This document shows positions 43,130-53,347 of a stretch of 62,619 nucleotides of DNA, piece by piece. The position numbers and the translations under genes were made by a program. Every line of letters begins with the position of its first letter. Position 1 is the stretch's first letter. Source of the stretch: Candidatus Desulfovibrio gallistercoris (GTDB taxonomy: Bacteria; Desulfobacterota; Desulfovibrionia; Desulfovibrionales; Desulfovibrionaceae); NCBI GenBank assembly GCA_019118745.1, contig DWYJ01000054.1:1-62619 (forward strand), in the 5' to 3' direction. The notes under the pieces were generated by a model that searched no databases, was not told the origin of the DNA, and saw nothing but the letters and a program-made list of their open reading frames with translations.

Positions 43130-44086
43130 ATGAGCAAAGCCTTTCATCATGTTTACGGCCCGGTCCCTTCCCGCCGCCTTGGCCGCTCGCTGGGCGTGGA
43201 CGCCCTGACGTTCAAGACCTGTTCCTTTGACTGCGTCTACTGCCAGCTCGGCCATACGACCAACCACACCGTCGAGCGCAGGGAATACGTGGCTGTTGAC
43301 GACATACTGGACGAGATCAGGCGCAAGCTTGCCGTCGATACGCCGCAGTACATCAGTTTTGCCGGTTCGGGGGAACCGACCCTCAACAGCCGGCTTGGCG
43401 ACATCATCCGCAACATCAAGATCATGACGGATGTGCCGGTGGTCGTCATCACCAACGGCTCCCTGCTCTGGCGTGCCGATGTCCGCTCGGATCTGGCGGC
43501 GGCGGATGTGGTCATCCCCTCGCTGGACGGCGGCAGCGCCGCGCAGCTCGCTGCCGTCAACGCACCGGAAGACTCCCTGAAGTTCCAGGAGATCGTGGAC
43601 GGGCTCATCCGCTTTCGCAAGGAATACCACGGGCAGATCTGGCTGGAGATCATGCTGCTTGGCGGCATGAACGACGATGACGCCTCCATCGACGCTCTTG
43701 CCCGGCTCGTCAGGGAGATCCGCCCGGACAAGGTGCAGCTCAACAGCGTCTGCCGGCCTCCGGCGGAGCACAGCGCCCAGCCTGTCCCGGCGGCGCGCCT
43801 GCGCATCATCTGTGAGCGCATGGCGGCGGAAGTCCCCTGTCCGGTGGAGATCATCGCCACCCATCTGGATGACGAGGCCCACACGACCTTCCGGGCCCAG
43901 GTGCAGGAAGAAGACGTGCTGGCGACCATCGCCCGGCGTCCCTGCACCGTCAACGACGTGGCCGCCGGACTGGGCATCCACCACAACGAAGCCCTCAAGC
44001 ATCTGGAAATGCTGGCGGCTGACGGCAAAGCCACCACGCAGCTGCGGGGCGACCAGCTCTATTACGCCGCCGTGGAAACGGCCTGA
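43130..44086 (+). CDS. Radical SAM protein with C-terminal winged helix (COG0731-like)
   Basis: A 318-residue protein. FHHVYGPVPSRRLGRSLGVD opens the family; Cys31, Cys35 and Cys38 (CSFDCVYC) hold the 4Fe-4S cluster; FAGSGEPTLNS is the SAM-binding GE motif region. Residues about 250-318 (TVNDVAAGLGIHHNEALKHLEMLAADGK) form a winged-helix domain. COG0731-like members are wybutosine-TYW1-related Fe-S oxidoreductases of unknown role in bacteria. AGGAG lies 9 bases before the ATG at 43130. Ends at a strong terminator. Confidence 0.85.
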   Translation: MSKAFHHVYGPVPSRRLGRSLGVDALTFKTCSFDCVYCQLGHTTNHTVERREYVAVDDILDEIRRKLAVDTPQYISFAGSGEPTLNSRLGDIIRNIKIMTDVPVVVITNGSLLWRADVRSDLAAADVVIPSLDGGSAAQLAAVNAPEDSLKFQEIVDGLIRFRKEYHGQIWLEIMLLGGMNDDDASIDALARLVREIRPDKVQLNSVCRPPAEHSAQPVPAARLRIICERMAAEVPCPVEIIATHLDDEAHTTFRAQVQEEDVLATIARRPCTVNDVAAGLGIHHNEALKHLEMLAADGKATTQLRGDQLYYAAVETA

Positions 44087-44108
44087 TCCCTTCCGCAACA
44101 GACAGCAG

Positions 44109-44142
44109 AAAGGCGTCCGTTCTCATCGAACGGACGCCTTTT
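44109..44142 (+). terminator. Terminator after the radical SAM gene
   Basis: AAAGGCGTCCGTTC-TCATC-GAACGGACGCCTTTT, a 14-bp perfect stem, T-rich on the plus strand and A-rich before it. A family A repeat starts inside its T-tract. Confidence 0.92.
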
Positions 44143-44290
44143 AGAGCGTTTTACCTTTGAAAAAGGGAAAACGCGAGGCGGCAGCACCGCGCCGCCCGGC
44201 CGAAAGTGAGCGGAAAAACCGCGCTTTTTCCGCGAAACGACAGGCCGTATGGTTTGAAACGCACAGCGTTTCAAACTGAAAATGCTCTAA
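44141..44290. repeat. Family A repeat, full length, inverted
   Basis: TTAGAGCGTTTTACCTTTGAAAAAGGGAAAACGC at the left, GAGGCGGCAGCACCGCGCCGCCCGG, GCGGAAAAACCGC, and GCACAGCGTTTCAAACTGAAAATGCTCTAA at the right. 150 bp, with TTAG and CTAA at the two ends. Confidence 0.9.
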
Positions 44291-44355
44291 CATTGAAGAC
44301 ATGAACGACTCAGCCCACTGCGTCTTCTCCGCCTGAAACACTTCACGCTTCAAAC

Positions 44356-45564
44356 TCAGGAGCCTGCCGCCTCGCCGGCCCGCCGCAGGACCAGCAGGAG
44401 GATCTCCCCGGGAACGCCCAGCCGATAGGGGAAACCGCCCCACAGACCGCATCCGCTGGAGACCACGAGGCGGGAATCCTCGTCGCCGTAGAGGCCGCGC
44501 ACATAGCCGCCATTGAAGGCGGCCACCAACAGATCCACGCCCCAAATCGAACCGCCATGCGTGTGCCCGGACAGTTGGAGCGTCACCTTGCCCCGCACGG
44601 CGTCAAAGAGGGCAGGCCGATGGGAAAGCAGGATGACGGGCAGGCGCACCTTCCCGCCGTCCGGTCGTGTTTCCGTCCCGTCGGACGCACTGAGCGCCCC
44701 GGTGGCCAGAACGCGTTGCAGCGGGCCTTCCGGGTCCGGGCCGGGCAGGCCGAAACGAGCTGCAGCGGCATCGGTCACGCCGCACAGGACGAGTTCCCCG
44801 GCCGCGCGCGTCACGGTGCAGCAGCTGTTGTCCAGCATCCTGATGCGCATATCACGCAGCAGGGGCCGCCAGGCCGGATAGTCGGAGTAGTATTCATGGT
44901 TGCCCGGACAGGCAAAGACGCCCAGCGGAGCGCGCAAGTCGGCCAACGGACGGATGTCATTGGCCCGTAGGGCCGGGGAACCATCCATGAGATCCCCGGT
45001 CAGCAGGATGACGTCCGGCCTGGCCGCATTGACGCGCGCCACCAGCTCCCGCACCCAGGCCTGCGGGAACGTGGCGCTGATGTGCAGATCCGTCAGATGC
45101 GCCAGCCGCAGACCGTCCAGTTCCGGGGGCAGATGGCGCACGGGCAGCTCCACCTCCCGCACGGCGGGCACGCGCAGAGCCGTGGGCACGGCTATGGCGG
45201 CCAGCAGCACGGCCAGTCCCGCCAGCCCCAGCGACAGGCGCGCATCATGCCGCCGCAGCCGGCTCCAGACCCGGCCCAGACCGCAGCGCTCGGCCAGCCA
45301 GCCGATCAGCAGCAGGCCGTCCCGGGCCAGACTGAGAGCGGCAAAAAGCAGGACGATGCCCAGCGGTATGCCCGTGCCGATCTGGAACCAGCGCGGGATC
45401 TCAGGCGAATAGGAGCCGAAGAAAAAGCGGAACAACAGGAGCTTGCAGGCCCCGGCGGCCGTCAGCAGGGCCAGCAGCAGCCGCAACCGCAGGGAAAGGG
45501 GGGCACGCCACAAGACGCGCGCCAGCACATAGAGCGTCAGAAAAAGGGAAAAGGCGGTCAGCAT
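44356..45564 (-). CDS. Membrane-anchored metallophosphoesterase
   Basis: A 402-residue protein with about four N-terminal membrane helices (residues 1-20, 27-48, 62-92, 112-130) and a calcineurin-like phosphoesterase domain from about residue 150. Metal ligands: Asp159-x-His161 (TDLHIS), Gly-Asp 190-191, GNHE 221-224, a His in ILLSHRP and GHTHGG near 335. This is the YkuE/YaeI-like group of membrane-linked phosphoesterases, some acting on lipids such as UDP-diacylglucosamine. Start at 45564 by the first hydrophobic Met; the ribosome site is weak. Confidence 0.87.
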   Translation of the reverse strand: MLTAFSLFLTLYVLARVLWRAPLSLRLRLLLALLTAAGACKLLLFRFFFGSYSPEIPRWFQIGTGIPLGIVLLFAALSLARDGLLLIGWLAERCGLGRVWSRLRRHDARLSLGLAGLAVLLAAIAVPTALRVPAVREVELPVRHLPPELDGLRLAHLTDLHISATFPQAWVRELVARVNAARPDVILLTGDLMDGSPALRANDIRPLADLRAPLGVFACPGNHEYYSDYPAWRPLLRDMRIRMLDNSCCTVTRAAGELVLCGVTDAAAARFGLPGPDPEGPLQRVLATGALSASDGTETRPDGGKVRLPVILLSHRPALFDAVRGKVTLQLSGHTHGGSIWGVDLLVAAFNGGYVRGLYGDEDSRLVVSSGCGLWGGFPYRLGVPGEILLLVLRRAGEAAGS

Positions 45565-45575
45565 GGCGTCTTGTA

Positions 45576-45612
45576 CAAAAAGACGGAGGGAGCTGCAACT
45601 CCCTCCGTCTGT
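45576..45612 (-). terminator. Terminator after ridA
   Basis: On the minus strand AGACGGAGGGAG-TTGCAG-CTCCCTCCGTCT is followed by TTTTTG. It ends the permease-ridA transcript, with a partial family A repeat lying between the ridA stop and this stem. Confidence 0.88.
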
Positions 45613-45671
45613 CTGTGCGTCCCGCCAAGGCGGCGCGCAACCCGCGTTCACGGGCCCGGCGTCTTCGCGCA

Positions 45672-45778
45672 TCACAGCCTGTCGTTTGCGGAAAAACGCG
45701 GTTTTCCCGCTCGACCCAGGCCGGGCGGCGCGGTGCTGCCGCCTCGGGTCTTGCCTTTTTCAATGGCAAGACGCTCTA
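45672..45778. repeat. Family A repeat, truncated, ending at the ridA stop codon
   Basis: CTGTCGTTTGCGGAAAAACGCGGTTTTCC, GGGCGGCGCGGTGCTGCCGCC and TTGCCTTTTTCAATGGCAAGACGCTCTA. The left arm with the GTTTGAAAC hairpin is missing. The last CTA is the complement of the ridA stop TAG, in a CTAG (45776-45779). Confidence 0.8.
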
Positions 45779-46156
45779 GCGGGTTGCGATGGCTTCCACT
45801 TCCACCAGCGCCCCCAGGGGCAGGCCGGCCACCGCCACGCAGGAGCGGGCCGGATAGGGCGCGGAGAAGTACTTCTTGTAAACTTCGTTGACGGCGGGGA
45901 AGTTGGCCATATCCGTAATGAAGACGACCGTCTTCACCACGTTTTCCGTGCCGAGGCCGGCTTCCGCCAGCGCGGCGGAAAGATTCTTCAGGGCCTGCTC
46001 GGCCTGAGCCGCCACGTCGCCTTCCACCATTTTGCCGGTCTCGGGCACCAGGCCGATCTGACCGGAAAAATAGCAGGTATCGCCGGAGCGGATGCCCTGA
46101 CTGTACGGGCCGACGGCGGCCGGGGCCTTGGAGGTGTTGATCAGTTCCTTGCTCAT
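45776..46156 (-). CDS. ridA: RidA family enamine/imine deaminase
   Basis: RidA hydrolyses reactive 2-aminoacrylate and similar enamines released by PLP enzymes. The 126-residue protein has the complete family pattern: GPYSQGI, SGQIGLVP, and PARSCVAVAGLPLGALVEVEAIA with Arg104 and Glu119 or Glu121 at the active site (equivalent to Arg105/Glu120 of E. coli RidA). It begins 10 bases after the permease stop, so the two are co-transcribed. Confidence 0.95.
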   Translation of the reverse strand: MSKELINTSKAPAAVGPYSQGIRSGDTCYFSGQIGLVPETGKMVEGDVAAQAEQALKNLSAALAEAGLGTENVVKTVVFITDMANFPAVNEVYKKYFSAPYPARSCVAVAGLPLGALVEVEAIATR

Positions 46157-46166
46157 TGTGCTTCTC

Positions 46167-47405
46167 CTATTTGAAGGCAGGCAGGTAGTTCAGTACGGTC
46201 AGGGTATGGCACACCGCCACGCCGATGCCGTACACCATCAGCAGAGGGATGGCCCAGCTTGCGCCGGGCATGCGATACAGCGTCTCGCCCCCCTTGCGGC
46301 GGCTGACGTGCAGCAGCATGGCCGGGACGATGACCGACCAGATGGCCGCCGCGAGACCGGCCCAGCCGATGGCCGCCAGAAAGCCGTCCGGCCAGATGAG
46401 ACCGCCCAGCATGGGAGGCAGGAAGGTCACCAGCATGGTCAGTGTACGCCCACGCCGGGAATTGTCAAAGTTGCACAGGTCCGCCATGTAGTCGAACAGG
46501 CCGAGCCCCGCGCCGAGGAAGGACGTGGCGATGGCGAACAGGGCAAAGAATTCCAGCATCTTCTGGATGATATAGCCCAGCGAGGAGCCGGAGGCCTGCA
46601 CAAGGTCCCCCACGTTGCCGCCCGCCGCGATGACGGCGCGGAAGGCTTCGCGGTCCAGGATGCCGTCGGCGGCGATGATCCAGACGAGATAGCAGAGCAG
46701 GGCGATGAAGGTGCCGTTGCGCAGGCAGGCATTGATGACGCGGGGCTCCTTGCCCAGATACTTGATGAGGCTGGGCACCGAGGCATGGAAGCAGAAGGAG
46801 GTCAGGTACGTGGAGACCGCGCCGAACAGGAAGATGAATTCGCCGCTGTCGGCCTGATCGCCCCAGATGTGCCCCATGTCGGCATTGCCGATCATGCCGC
46901 CCACGGAGAGGAAGAAGGTGATGATCATCCCGCCCATGAGCACCACGGAAAGACGGTCCACCACCTGCGAGCTCCACCAGACGCAGGCCGTCAGCAGCAG
47001 GGAAAAGATGAGGCTCGTCAACACCCGCGGCGGGGTATAGCCCCAGCTGGACTGCATGGCCTGCTGCACCACCGAACCGCCGCCGCTCACGTAGGCATAG
47101 ACCAGCGTATAGAGCACGAAGGCCACGGCAAGCCCGTTGATGAGGCTCCACGCCGGGCCCAGCGTCCGGTTGACCATGGTGTGCAGGCTGTCGCCGGGCT
47201 CAAAGCCCAGGTTGACCTCCAGTATGGCCTGGCTGGCGCGCAGCATGCAGAACCAGGAAACGAAAATGACCACCAGCGACCAGTTGAACCACATGCCTGC
47301 CGAGATCATGGGCAGGCCGAGCATCCCGGCGCCGATGGCCGTACCGGCCACCACCATGGAGCCCCCCATGACTTTCTGGAAATCCGGGCCAAAAAAAGAA
47401 CGCAT
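46167..47405 (-). CDS. Aromatic amino acid permease (TyrP/Mtr/TnaB type)
   Basis: A 412-residue protein with about eleven membrane helices. The N-terminal GGSMVVAGTAIGAGMLGLPMISAG is the signature of the HAAAP family, proton-coupled importers of tryptophan or tyrosine. The start at 47405 lies about 12 bases behind GAGGAGG; a much longer in-frame reading crosses ettA and is rejected. Paired with ridA. Which aromatic amino acid is carried cannot be told from sequence. Confidence 0.9.
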   Translation of the reverse strand: MRSFFGPDFQKVMGGSMVVAGTAIGAGMLGLPMISAGMWFNWSLVVIFVSWFCMLRASQAILEVNLGFEPGDSLHTMVNRTLGPAWSLINGLAVAFVLYTLVYAYVSGGGSVVQQAMQSSWGYTPPRVLTSLIFSLLLTACVWWSSQVVDRLSVVLMGGMIITFFLSVGGMIGNADMGHIWGDQADSGEFIFLFGAVSTYLTSFCFHASVPSLIKYLGKEPRVINACLRNGTFIALLCYLVWIIAADGILDREAFRAVIAAGGNVGDLVQASGSSLGYIIQKMLEFFALFAIATSFLGAGLGLFDYMADLCNFDNSRRGRTLTMLVTFLPPMLGGLIWPDGFLAAIGWAGLAAAIWSVIVPAMLLHVSRRKGGETLYRMPGASWAIPLLMVYGIGVAVCHTLTVLNYLPAFK

Positions 47406-47576
47406 ACCTTGTTTTTCCTCCTCGTTGCCGCCAGTTCGCGGCCACCGGTCATCTTGGCAGAGAGGGGAGGGCAAATCAAGGGGCTGCTGCCGTGCGCTTG
47501 AAAATCCGCGCGATGCCGTATATGTTGGATGACCTTGGCGACCGTATGGCCGCCCAATCCGACCTTTGAGGAAAGC

Positions 47577-49259
<1,683 letters not shown>

Positions 49260-49278
49260 GACGACAAGGGGGAAGTTC

Positions 49279-50994
49279 ATGTTTTACATTAACTACAAGA
49301 CGCCGCGCCCGTACAGCGCGCCCCGGCGGCAGGGACGAGCGCTGCCCCTGGCCGTGCTTGCCCTGTGCGGGCTGCTGACGGGCAGCCCCGCCCCTGCGTG
49401 GGCCGCCGCAACGCCGGAGGTCGCGACCATGCCGACAGGAGCCTCGACGTTCCCGAAGGAAAACGCGGGAGCCGCACCGTCCGCGGACGCCGGGAGAGTG
49501 TCCGGCGCGTCCCTTGGCAAGCCTGCCGCCCCCCAGCCTGCGGAACAGGCGGAGCGGGAAGCGGCGGACGTCTTCAGCCAGCCGCGCGCGGTGGAGCTGT
49601 TCCCGACCGGCGCGCAGATCACGCTTGAAGAAGAGATGCAGGCCGTCAGCCGCGACGGTCAGGCCGTGCTGCGGCTCCTCCTGCCCGATGGTGCGGCGAA
49701 TGTGGCCCCTGTGGTGGAGGGCGGGCGCATCCTGCGCTGGACGCTGCTCCCCGTGAATGTCGCGCCGCAGGGCAAGGCCGCGGAGGAGCGCCGCGAACTG
49801 CTGGCGCAGGCGGATGCGCTGGAAGGCCGCATAGCGGCCCTCAATGCCCGCATGGAGCTGCACAAGCAGCTGCCCGGCGGTGCGGACAGCGCAGCTGTGG
49901 AAAGCCTGGACGCGCTGGCGGAAAAGTCCGTGCCCGCGCTCATGGCCGAACGCCAGAAGCTCACCCGCGAGCTGGAGCAGCTCCGCAAGCTGATCAACGC
50001 CGTGCCCGCGCTTTCCGGGCAGGGCAAGCGGCTGGAGATCACCCTGGCCGAGCGTCCCGCCAAGCCTGTGCGGGTCACCTGCACCTACACCCTGCATAAT
50101 TGCGGCTGGCAGCCGCGCTACAGCCTCAATGCCCGTCCCGGCACGGGCAAGGTGGACATCGCCATGTCGGCCGAGGTCTGGCAGTATTCCGGTCTGGACT
50201 GGGACAAGGCCCGGCTGGCCCTGGCCACCCGCATGCCCGGCGAGCTCGGCCCGGATGCGCTGCCTGACTGGATCATCGAACCCTTTGCGCCGGAGATGGC
50301 CCGCGCGGCCGTGCGGCCCCGGAACGCCAAGGCCGTCCCGCTCATGGCGGCCGCTGCGGACAGCAGCGGCATCCCCGCCGCGGAAGATGGCGCTTTCGTC
50401 CGCTGGGAGATCCCCGCGACCGGCCTTGCGCAGGGCAAGTCCATCCTTAACGTCACCAACGAAGAATGGGCAGCCCCCATGCAGTGGCTGGCCCGCCCCT
50501 CGGCAGGGGAGAGCCGCGTCTGGATGACGGCGGAATACTCCTTTGGCGACCGTCCCTCCTGGCCGGCCGGGCTCATGGAATGCCGCATCGACGGGCAGTA
50601 TGTGGGCACAGGCGCTTTCCGGCCCGAAGCCGGCAAGGTGAAGCTCTTCTTCGGGGCCGATCCGCGCGTGACCGTCAAGACCATCAACGAGACCCGCAAG
50701 GAAAACGAGAGCGGCATCATCAACGCCCGCCGTTTCTGGCGCTGGAGCTGGCGCTACGCCATCCGCAACGAACGGCCGGAGGAAGTGCGGGTACGGCTTG
50801 AACGGCCCCTGCCGCGCAGCGTGGACGAGCGCGTGACCCTCAAGCTTACCGGCACGCCCGCACCGGCCACGGATCAGGACGAGGGGATCCTCTTCTGGGA
50901 CGTGAAGGTGCCCGCCCGCGGCAACAGCGATGTCCGCCAGGAGGTCGAGATCACGGCCCCCGCCGACCTGAAGCTCGAGCCGGTCGCTCCTTAG
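49279..50994 (+). CDS. Exported DUF4139 protein
   Basis: A 571-residue protein with a Sec signal (RRQGR, hydrophobic LPLAVLALCGLLTG, cleavage near AWA-A at about 42-43), a low-complexity Ala/Pro linker, a DUF4140-like N-terminal beta part (about 100-150), a coiled coil (about 165-240) and the DUF4139 domain (about 255-560, with VTCTYTLHNCGWQPRYSLNA). Family role is unknown; members are secreted and often called mucoidy-inhibitor-like. GGGGGAAG precedes the ATG; 19 bases after ettA. Its TTAG stop is the edge of a family B repeat. Confidence 0.82.
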   Translation: MFYINYKTPRPYSAPRRQGRALPLAVLALCGLLTGSPAPAWAAATPEVATMPTGASTFPKENAGAAPSADAGRVSGASLGKPAAPQPAEQAEREAADVFSQPRAVELFPTGAQITLEEEMQAVSRDGQAVLRLLLPDGAANVAPVVEGGRILRWTLLPVNVAPQGKAAEERRELLAQADALEGRIAALNARMELHKQLPGGADSAAVESLDALAEKSVPALMAERQKLTRELEQLRKLINAVPALSGQGKRLEITLAERPAKPVRVTCTYTLHNCGWQPRYSLNARPGTGKVDIAMSAEVWQYSGLDWDKARLALATRMPGELGPDALPDWIIEPFAPEMARAAVRPRNAKAVPLMAAAADSSGIPAAEDGAFVRWEIPATGLAQGKSILNVTNEEWAAPMQWLARPSAGESRVWMTAEYSFGDRPSWPAGLMECRIDGQYVGTGAFRPEAGKVKLFFGADPRVTVKTINETRKENESGIINARRFWRWSWRYAIRNERPEEVRVRLERPLPRSVDERVTLKLTGTPAPATDQDEGILFWDVKVPARGNSDVRQEVEITAPADLKLEPVAP

Positions 50995-51127
50995 GGCCTG
51001 TTAACACTATTCGTTACTTGTTTGGGGGATCCTAACGGGCACGGCCCTCCGGGCCGCCCGTCGGATCGCCGCCAGCGCGGGAGGAGTTCCCCTTCCCACC
51101 ATCTCTTCCCGAGCGCGCTTTTATCAA
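50992..51127. repeat. Family B repeat, degraded, at the DUF4139 gene stop
   Basis: TAGGGCCTGTTAACACTATTCG, the best-kept left end of the family, then TTACTTGTTTGGGGGATCC, an unrelated-looking GC-rich hairpin and TCTTCCCGAGCGCGCTTTTATC. The AT-rich right end is replaced by a partial family A copy that runs to about 51213 (CACGTTTTTTCCACGG, GTTTGAAACGCAAAACG, AAAATGCTTTAAC). Confidence 0.75.
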
Positions 51128-51357
51128 AAGCGAACAAAAAACACCACGTTTTTTCCACGGAACGACAGTCCACAGGGTTTGAAACGCAAAACGTTCCAAA
51201 CAAAAAATGCTTTAACGGGCTGTAGAACAGCCTTTCGTGACCTTGAGGGAGCCGCCCATTTCCGGGCGGCTCCCTTTTTTTGCGCGGCATACCCATCATG
51301 CGGCCGGACAGCGCCGCGGCACTTGCCTCTCACCGCCTTTTTCCGTAGGTTTGCCGC
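50995..51357. other. Intergenic region before radA
   Basis: 363 bases: the degraded family B copy, a partial family A copy (about 51128-51213) and the terminator at 51245-51281. The remaining 75 bases are the radA leader; no promoter could be named with confidence. Confidence 0.55.
51245..51281 (+). terminator. Rho-independent terminator of the ettA-DUF4139 unit
   Basis: GAGGGAGCCGCCC-ATTTCC-GGGCGGCTCCCTTTTTTTG, a 12-bp stem and T-tract. It is 250 bases from the DUF4139 gene stop, with two repeat fragments in between. Confidence 0.93.
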
Positions 51358-52710
51358 ATGGCAAAAACGCGCGAAGTCTACATCTGTTCCGCCTGCGGCG
51401 CGCAGGCCCTGCAATGGCGGGGCCAGTGCCCCGGCTGTCATGAGTGGAACACCCTGCAGGCCGCAGCCCAGCCCCGCGCGGCGGCCGCACGCCCGGCCTC
51501 AGCCGCTGCCGCCCGCACGCCGGGCAGCCGTCCCCAGCCCCTGCGGGACGTTTCGGATTCCGGCCATACGCCCTATGCCAGCGGCATCGAGGCGCTGGAC
51601 CGCGTCCTCGGCAAGGGGCTTGTGCCCGGCGCGGCCCTGCTGGTGGGCGGCGAACCGGGCATAGGTAAATCGACCCTCCTGCTTCAGGTGGCCGGGCTCG
51701 TGGCCCGGCAGGGCAGGGATGTGCTCTACGCCAGCGGCGAGGAGTCCCTCCCCCAGATCAAGGCCCGCGGACAACGACTTGAAGTATTACATGAACGATT
51801 GCTGGCCATGGCCACGTCCAGCGTGGAAGAAGTCGTGGCCGCCGTGGAGAGCGCCCCGCCGGCCCTGCTGGTGGTGGACTCCGTCCAGACCCTGACCAGC
51901 CTTGAGGCGGACGGCCTGCCCGGCAACGTCAGTCAGGTGCGAGCCGTGGCCACGGCGCTGCTGGAGTGCTGCCGCCGTACCGGAACCACGCTCATCCTCG
52001 TGGGGCACGTCACCAAGGACGGCGTCCTGGCCGGCCCGCGCATGCTGGAACACATGGTGGACACGGTCATCTCCGTGGAGGGCGACCGCCGCCAGCTTTT
52101 CCGCCTGCTGCGCGTCTTCAAGAACCGCTTCGGCCCCAACGAGGAGCTCCTCGTCTTCCGCATGGGCCAGCGCGGCATGGAGGTGGTGGATGATCCGTCC
52201 ACCTTCTTCCTCGGCGCGCGCGACCCGGAGCTCTCCGGCACGGCCGTGGTCATGGGCGTGGACGGACAGCGCCCGCTGGCGGTGGAAGTGCAGGCCCTGG
52301 TGGCGCGCACCTTTCTGAGCATCCCGCGCCGGACGGCTCTGGGCTTTGACGCCAACCGGCTCCATCTGCTGCTGGCCGTGCTGGAAAAGCGCCTCAAGCT
52401 CAATTTCGGGCAGGTGGACATCTACGCCAAGGTGGGCGGCGGCATGAAGCTCCAGGAGCCGGGGCTCGACCTCGCGCTGGTGGCGGCCGTGCTGTCCTCC
52501 TATTACGACCTGCCGCTGCCGGAAAGATGCGTCCTCTGGGGCGAGGTCGACCTCAACGGCCAGATCCGGCCGGTGGCCGGCCAGGAGCTGCGGCTCAAGC
52601 AGGCGCAGCGGCTCGGCTTTTCGCCCATCATCCACCCGGCGGCGGACAAGGGCGGCATATCCACCCTGAGCCAGCTGCAGCAGCGGCTTTTCCACCGCCG
52701 CAATCCCTGA
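51358..52710 (+). CDS. radA: DNA repair protein RadA
   Basis: RadA is a RecA-like, DnaB-type branch-migration helicase in homologous recombination. The 450-residue protein has the N-terminal C4 zinc finger (Cys10, Cys13, Cys24, Cys27), Walker A GGEPGIGKST near residue 97, the RadA hallmark KNRFG (FKNRFGPNEELLVF) and a Lon-protease-like C-terminal domain without protease residues. First gene of an eight-gene plus-strand array. Confidence 0.95.
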   Translation: MAKTREVYICSACGAQALQWRGQCPGCHEWNTLQAAAQPRAAAARPASAAAARTPGSRPQPLRDVSDSGHTPYASGIEALDRVLGKGLVPGAALLVGGEPGIGKSTLLLQVAGLVARQGRDVLYASGEESLPQIKARGQRLEVLHERLLAMATSSVEEVVAAVESAPPALLVVDSVQTLTSLEADGLPGNVSQVRAVATALLECCRRTGTTLILVGHVTKDGVLAGPRMLEHMVDTVISVEGDRRQLFRLLRVFKNRFGPNEELLVFRMGQRGMEVVDDPSTFFLGARDPELSGTAVVMGVDGQRPLAVEVQALVARTFLSIPRRTALGFDANRLHLLLAVLEKRLKLNFGQVDIYAKVGGGMKLQEPGLDLALVAAVLSSYYDLPLPERCVLWGEVDLNGQIRPVAGQELRLKQAQRLGFSPIIHPAADKGGISTLSQLQQRLFHRRNP

Positions 52711-52717
52711 GGCCGTC

Positions 52718-53344
52718 ATGAACCGTGAAGTGGAACGCAAATATCTGGATGTGGACTTTTCCCTCCTGCGGGAACGGCTCATCGCCCTTGACGCCCGCAG
52801 CGAGGGCGTCCATTTCGAGCGCAACATCCTTTTTGATCGGCAGGAAGAGCTCTTCGGCAGCCGCCGCCTGCTCCGCCTGCGCAGCCGCCAGTGGGCCGGA
52901 CACGAGGATCATATCCTCACCCTCAAGCTGCCGCCTGCGGCCCCGCGTGATGCCGCCGAGGCCGGGTTCAAGATCCGGGAGGAACGCGAATGCCCTGTGG
53001 CGGACAGGCAGGCCATGCAGGGCATCCTGGAAGGGCTGGGCTACCTTCCCGCGGCCCGCTATGAGAAGTTCCGGGAGAGCTGGCAAATCGAAGGCGTGCA
53101 GGTGGATATGGACATCCTGCCCTTCACCCGGGTGGTGGAGCTGGAAGGCGAGGCGGAGCGCATCCGCAAAGTTGAAGTCCTGCTTGAACTTGACAAGCGG
53201 CCGACCAGTGCCGACTCTTACCATGTACTGCACACGCGCTGGCGCGCGGAACAAGGTCTGCCGCCGGAGCGTTCCTTCATTTTTTCCCCCGGTCAGGCGG
53301 CGCAATGGCGTGCCGCCCTGCACCTGCCGCCAGAGGAGGACTGA
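52718..53344 (+). CDS. CYTH-domain protein (class IV adenylate cyclase-like)
   Basis: A 208-residue CYTH/triphosphate-tunnel protein. Glu4, Glu6 and Lys8 (EVERKYL) are the ExExK signature; acidic and basic tunnel residues recur (RLRSRQ, LTLKLP, KIREERE, VDMDILPF). The group includes CyaB adenylate cyclases and thiamine triphosphatases; the cyaB-type length and start favour the first, but activity cannot be read. It begins 7 bases after radA and ends 3 bases before clpS. Confidence 0.82.
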   Translation: MNREVERKYLDVDFSLLRERLIALDARSEGVHFERNILFDRQEELFGSRRLLRLRSRQWAGHEDHILTLKLPPAAPRDAAEAGFKIREERECPVADRQAMQGILEGLGYLPAARYEKFRESWQIEGVQVDMDILPFTRVVELEGEAERIRKVEVLLELDKRPTSADSYHVLHTRWRAEQGLPPERSFIFSPGQAAQWRAALHLPPEED

Positions 53345-53347
53345 GCC

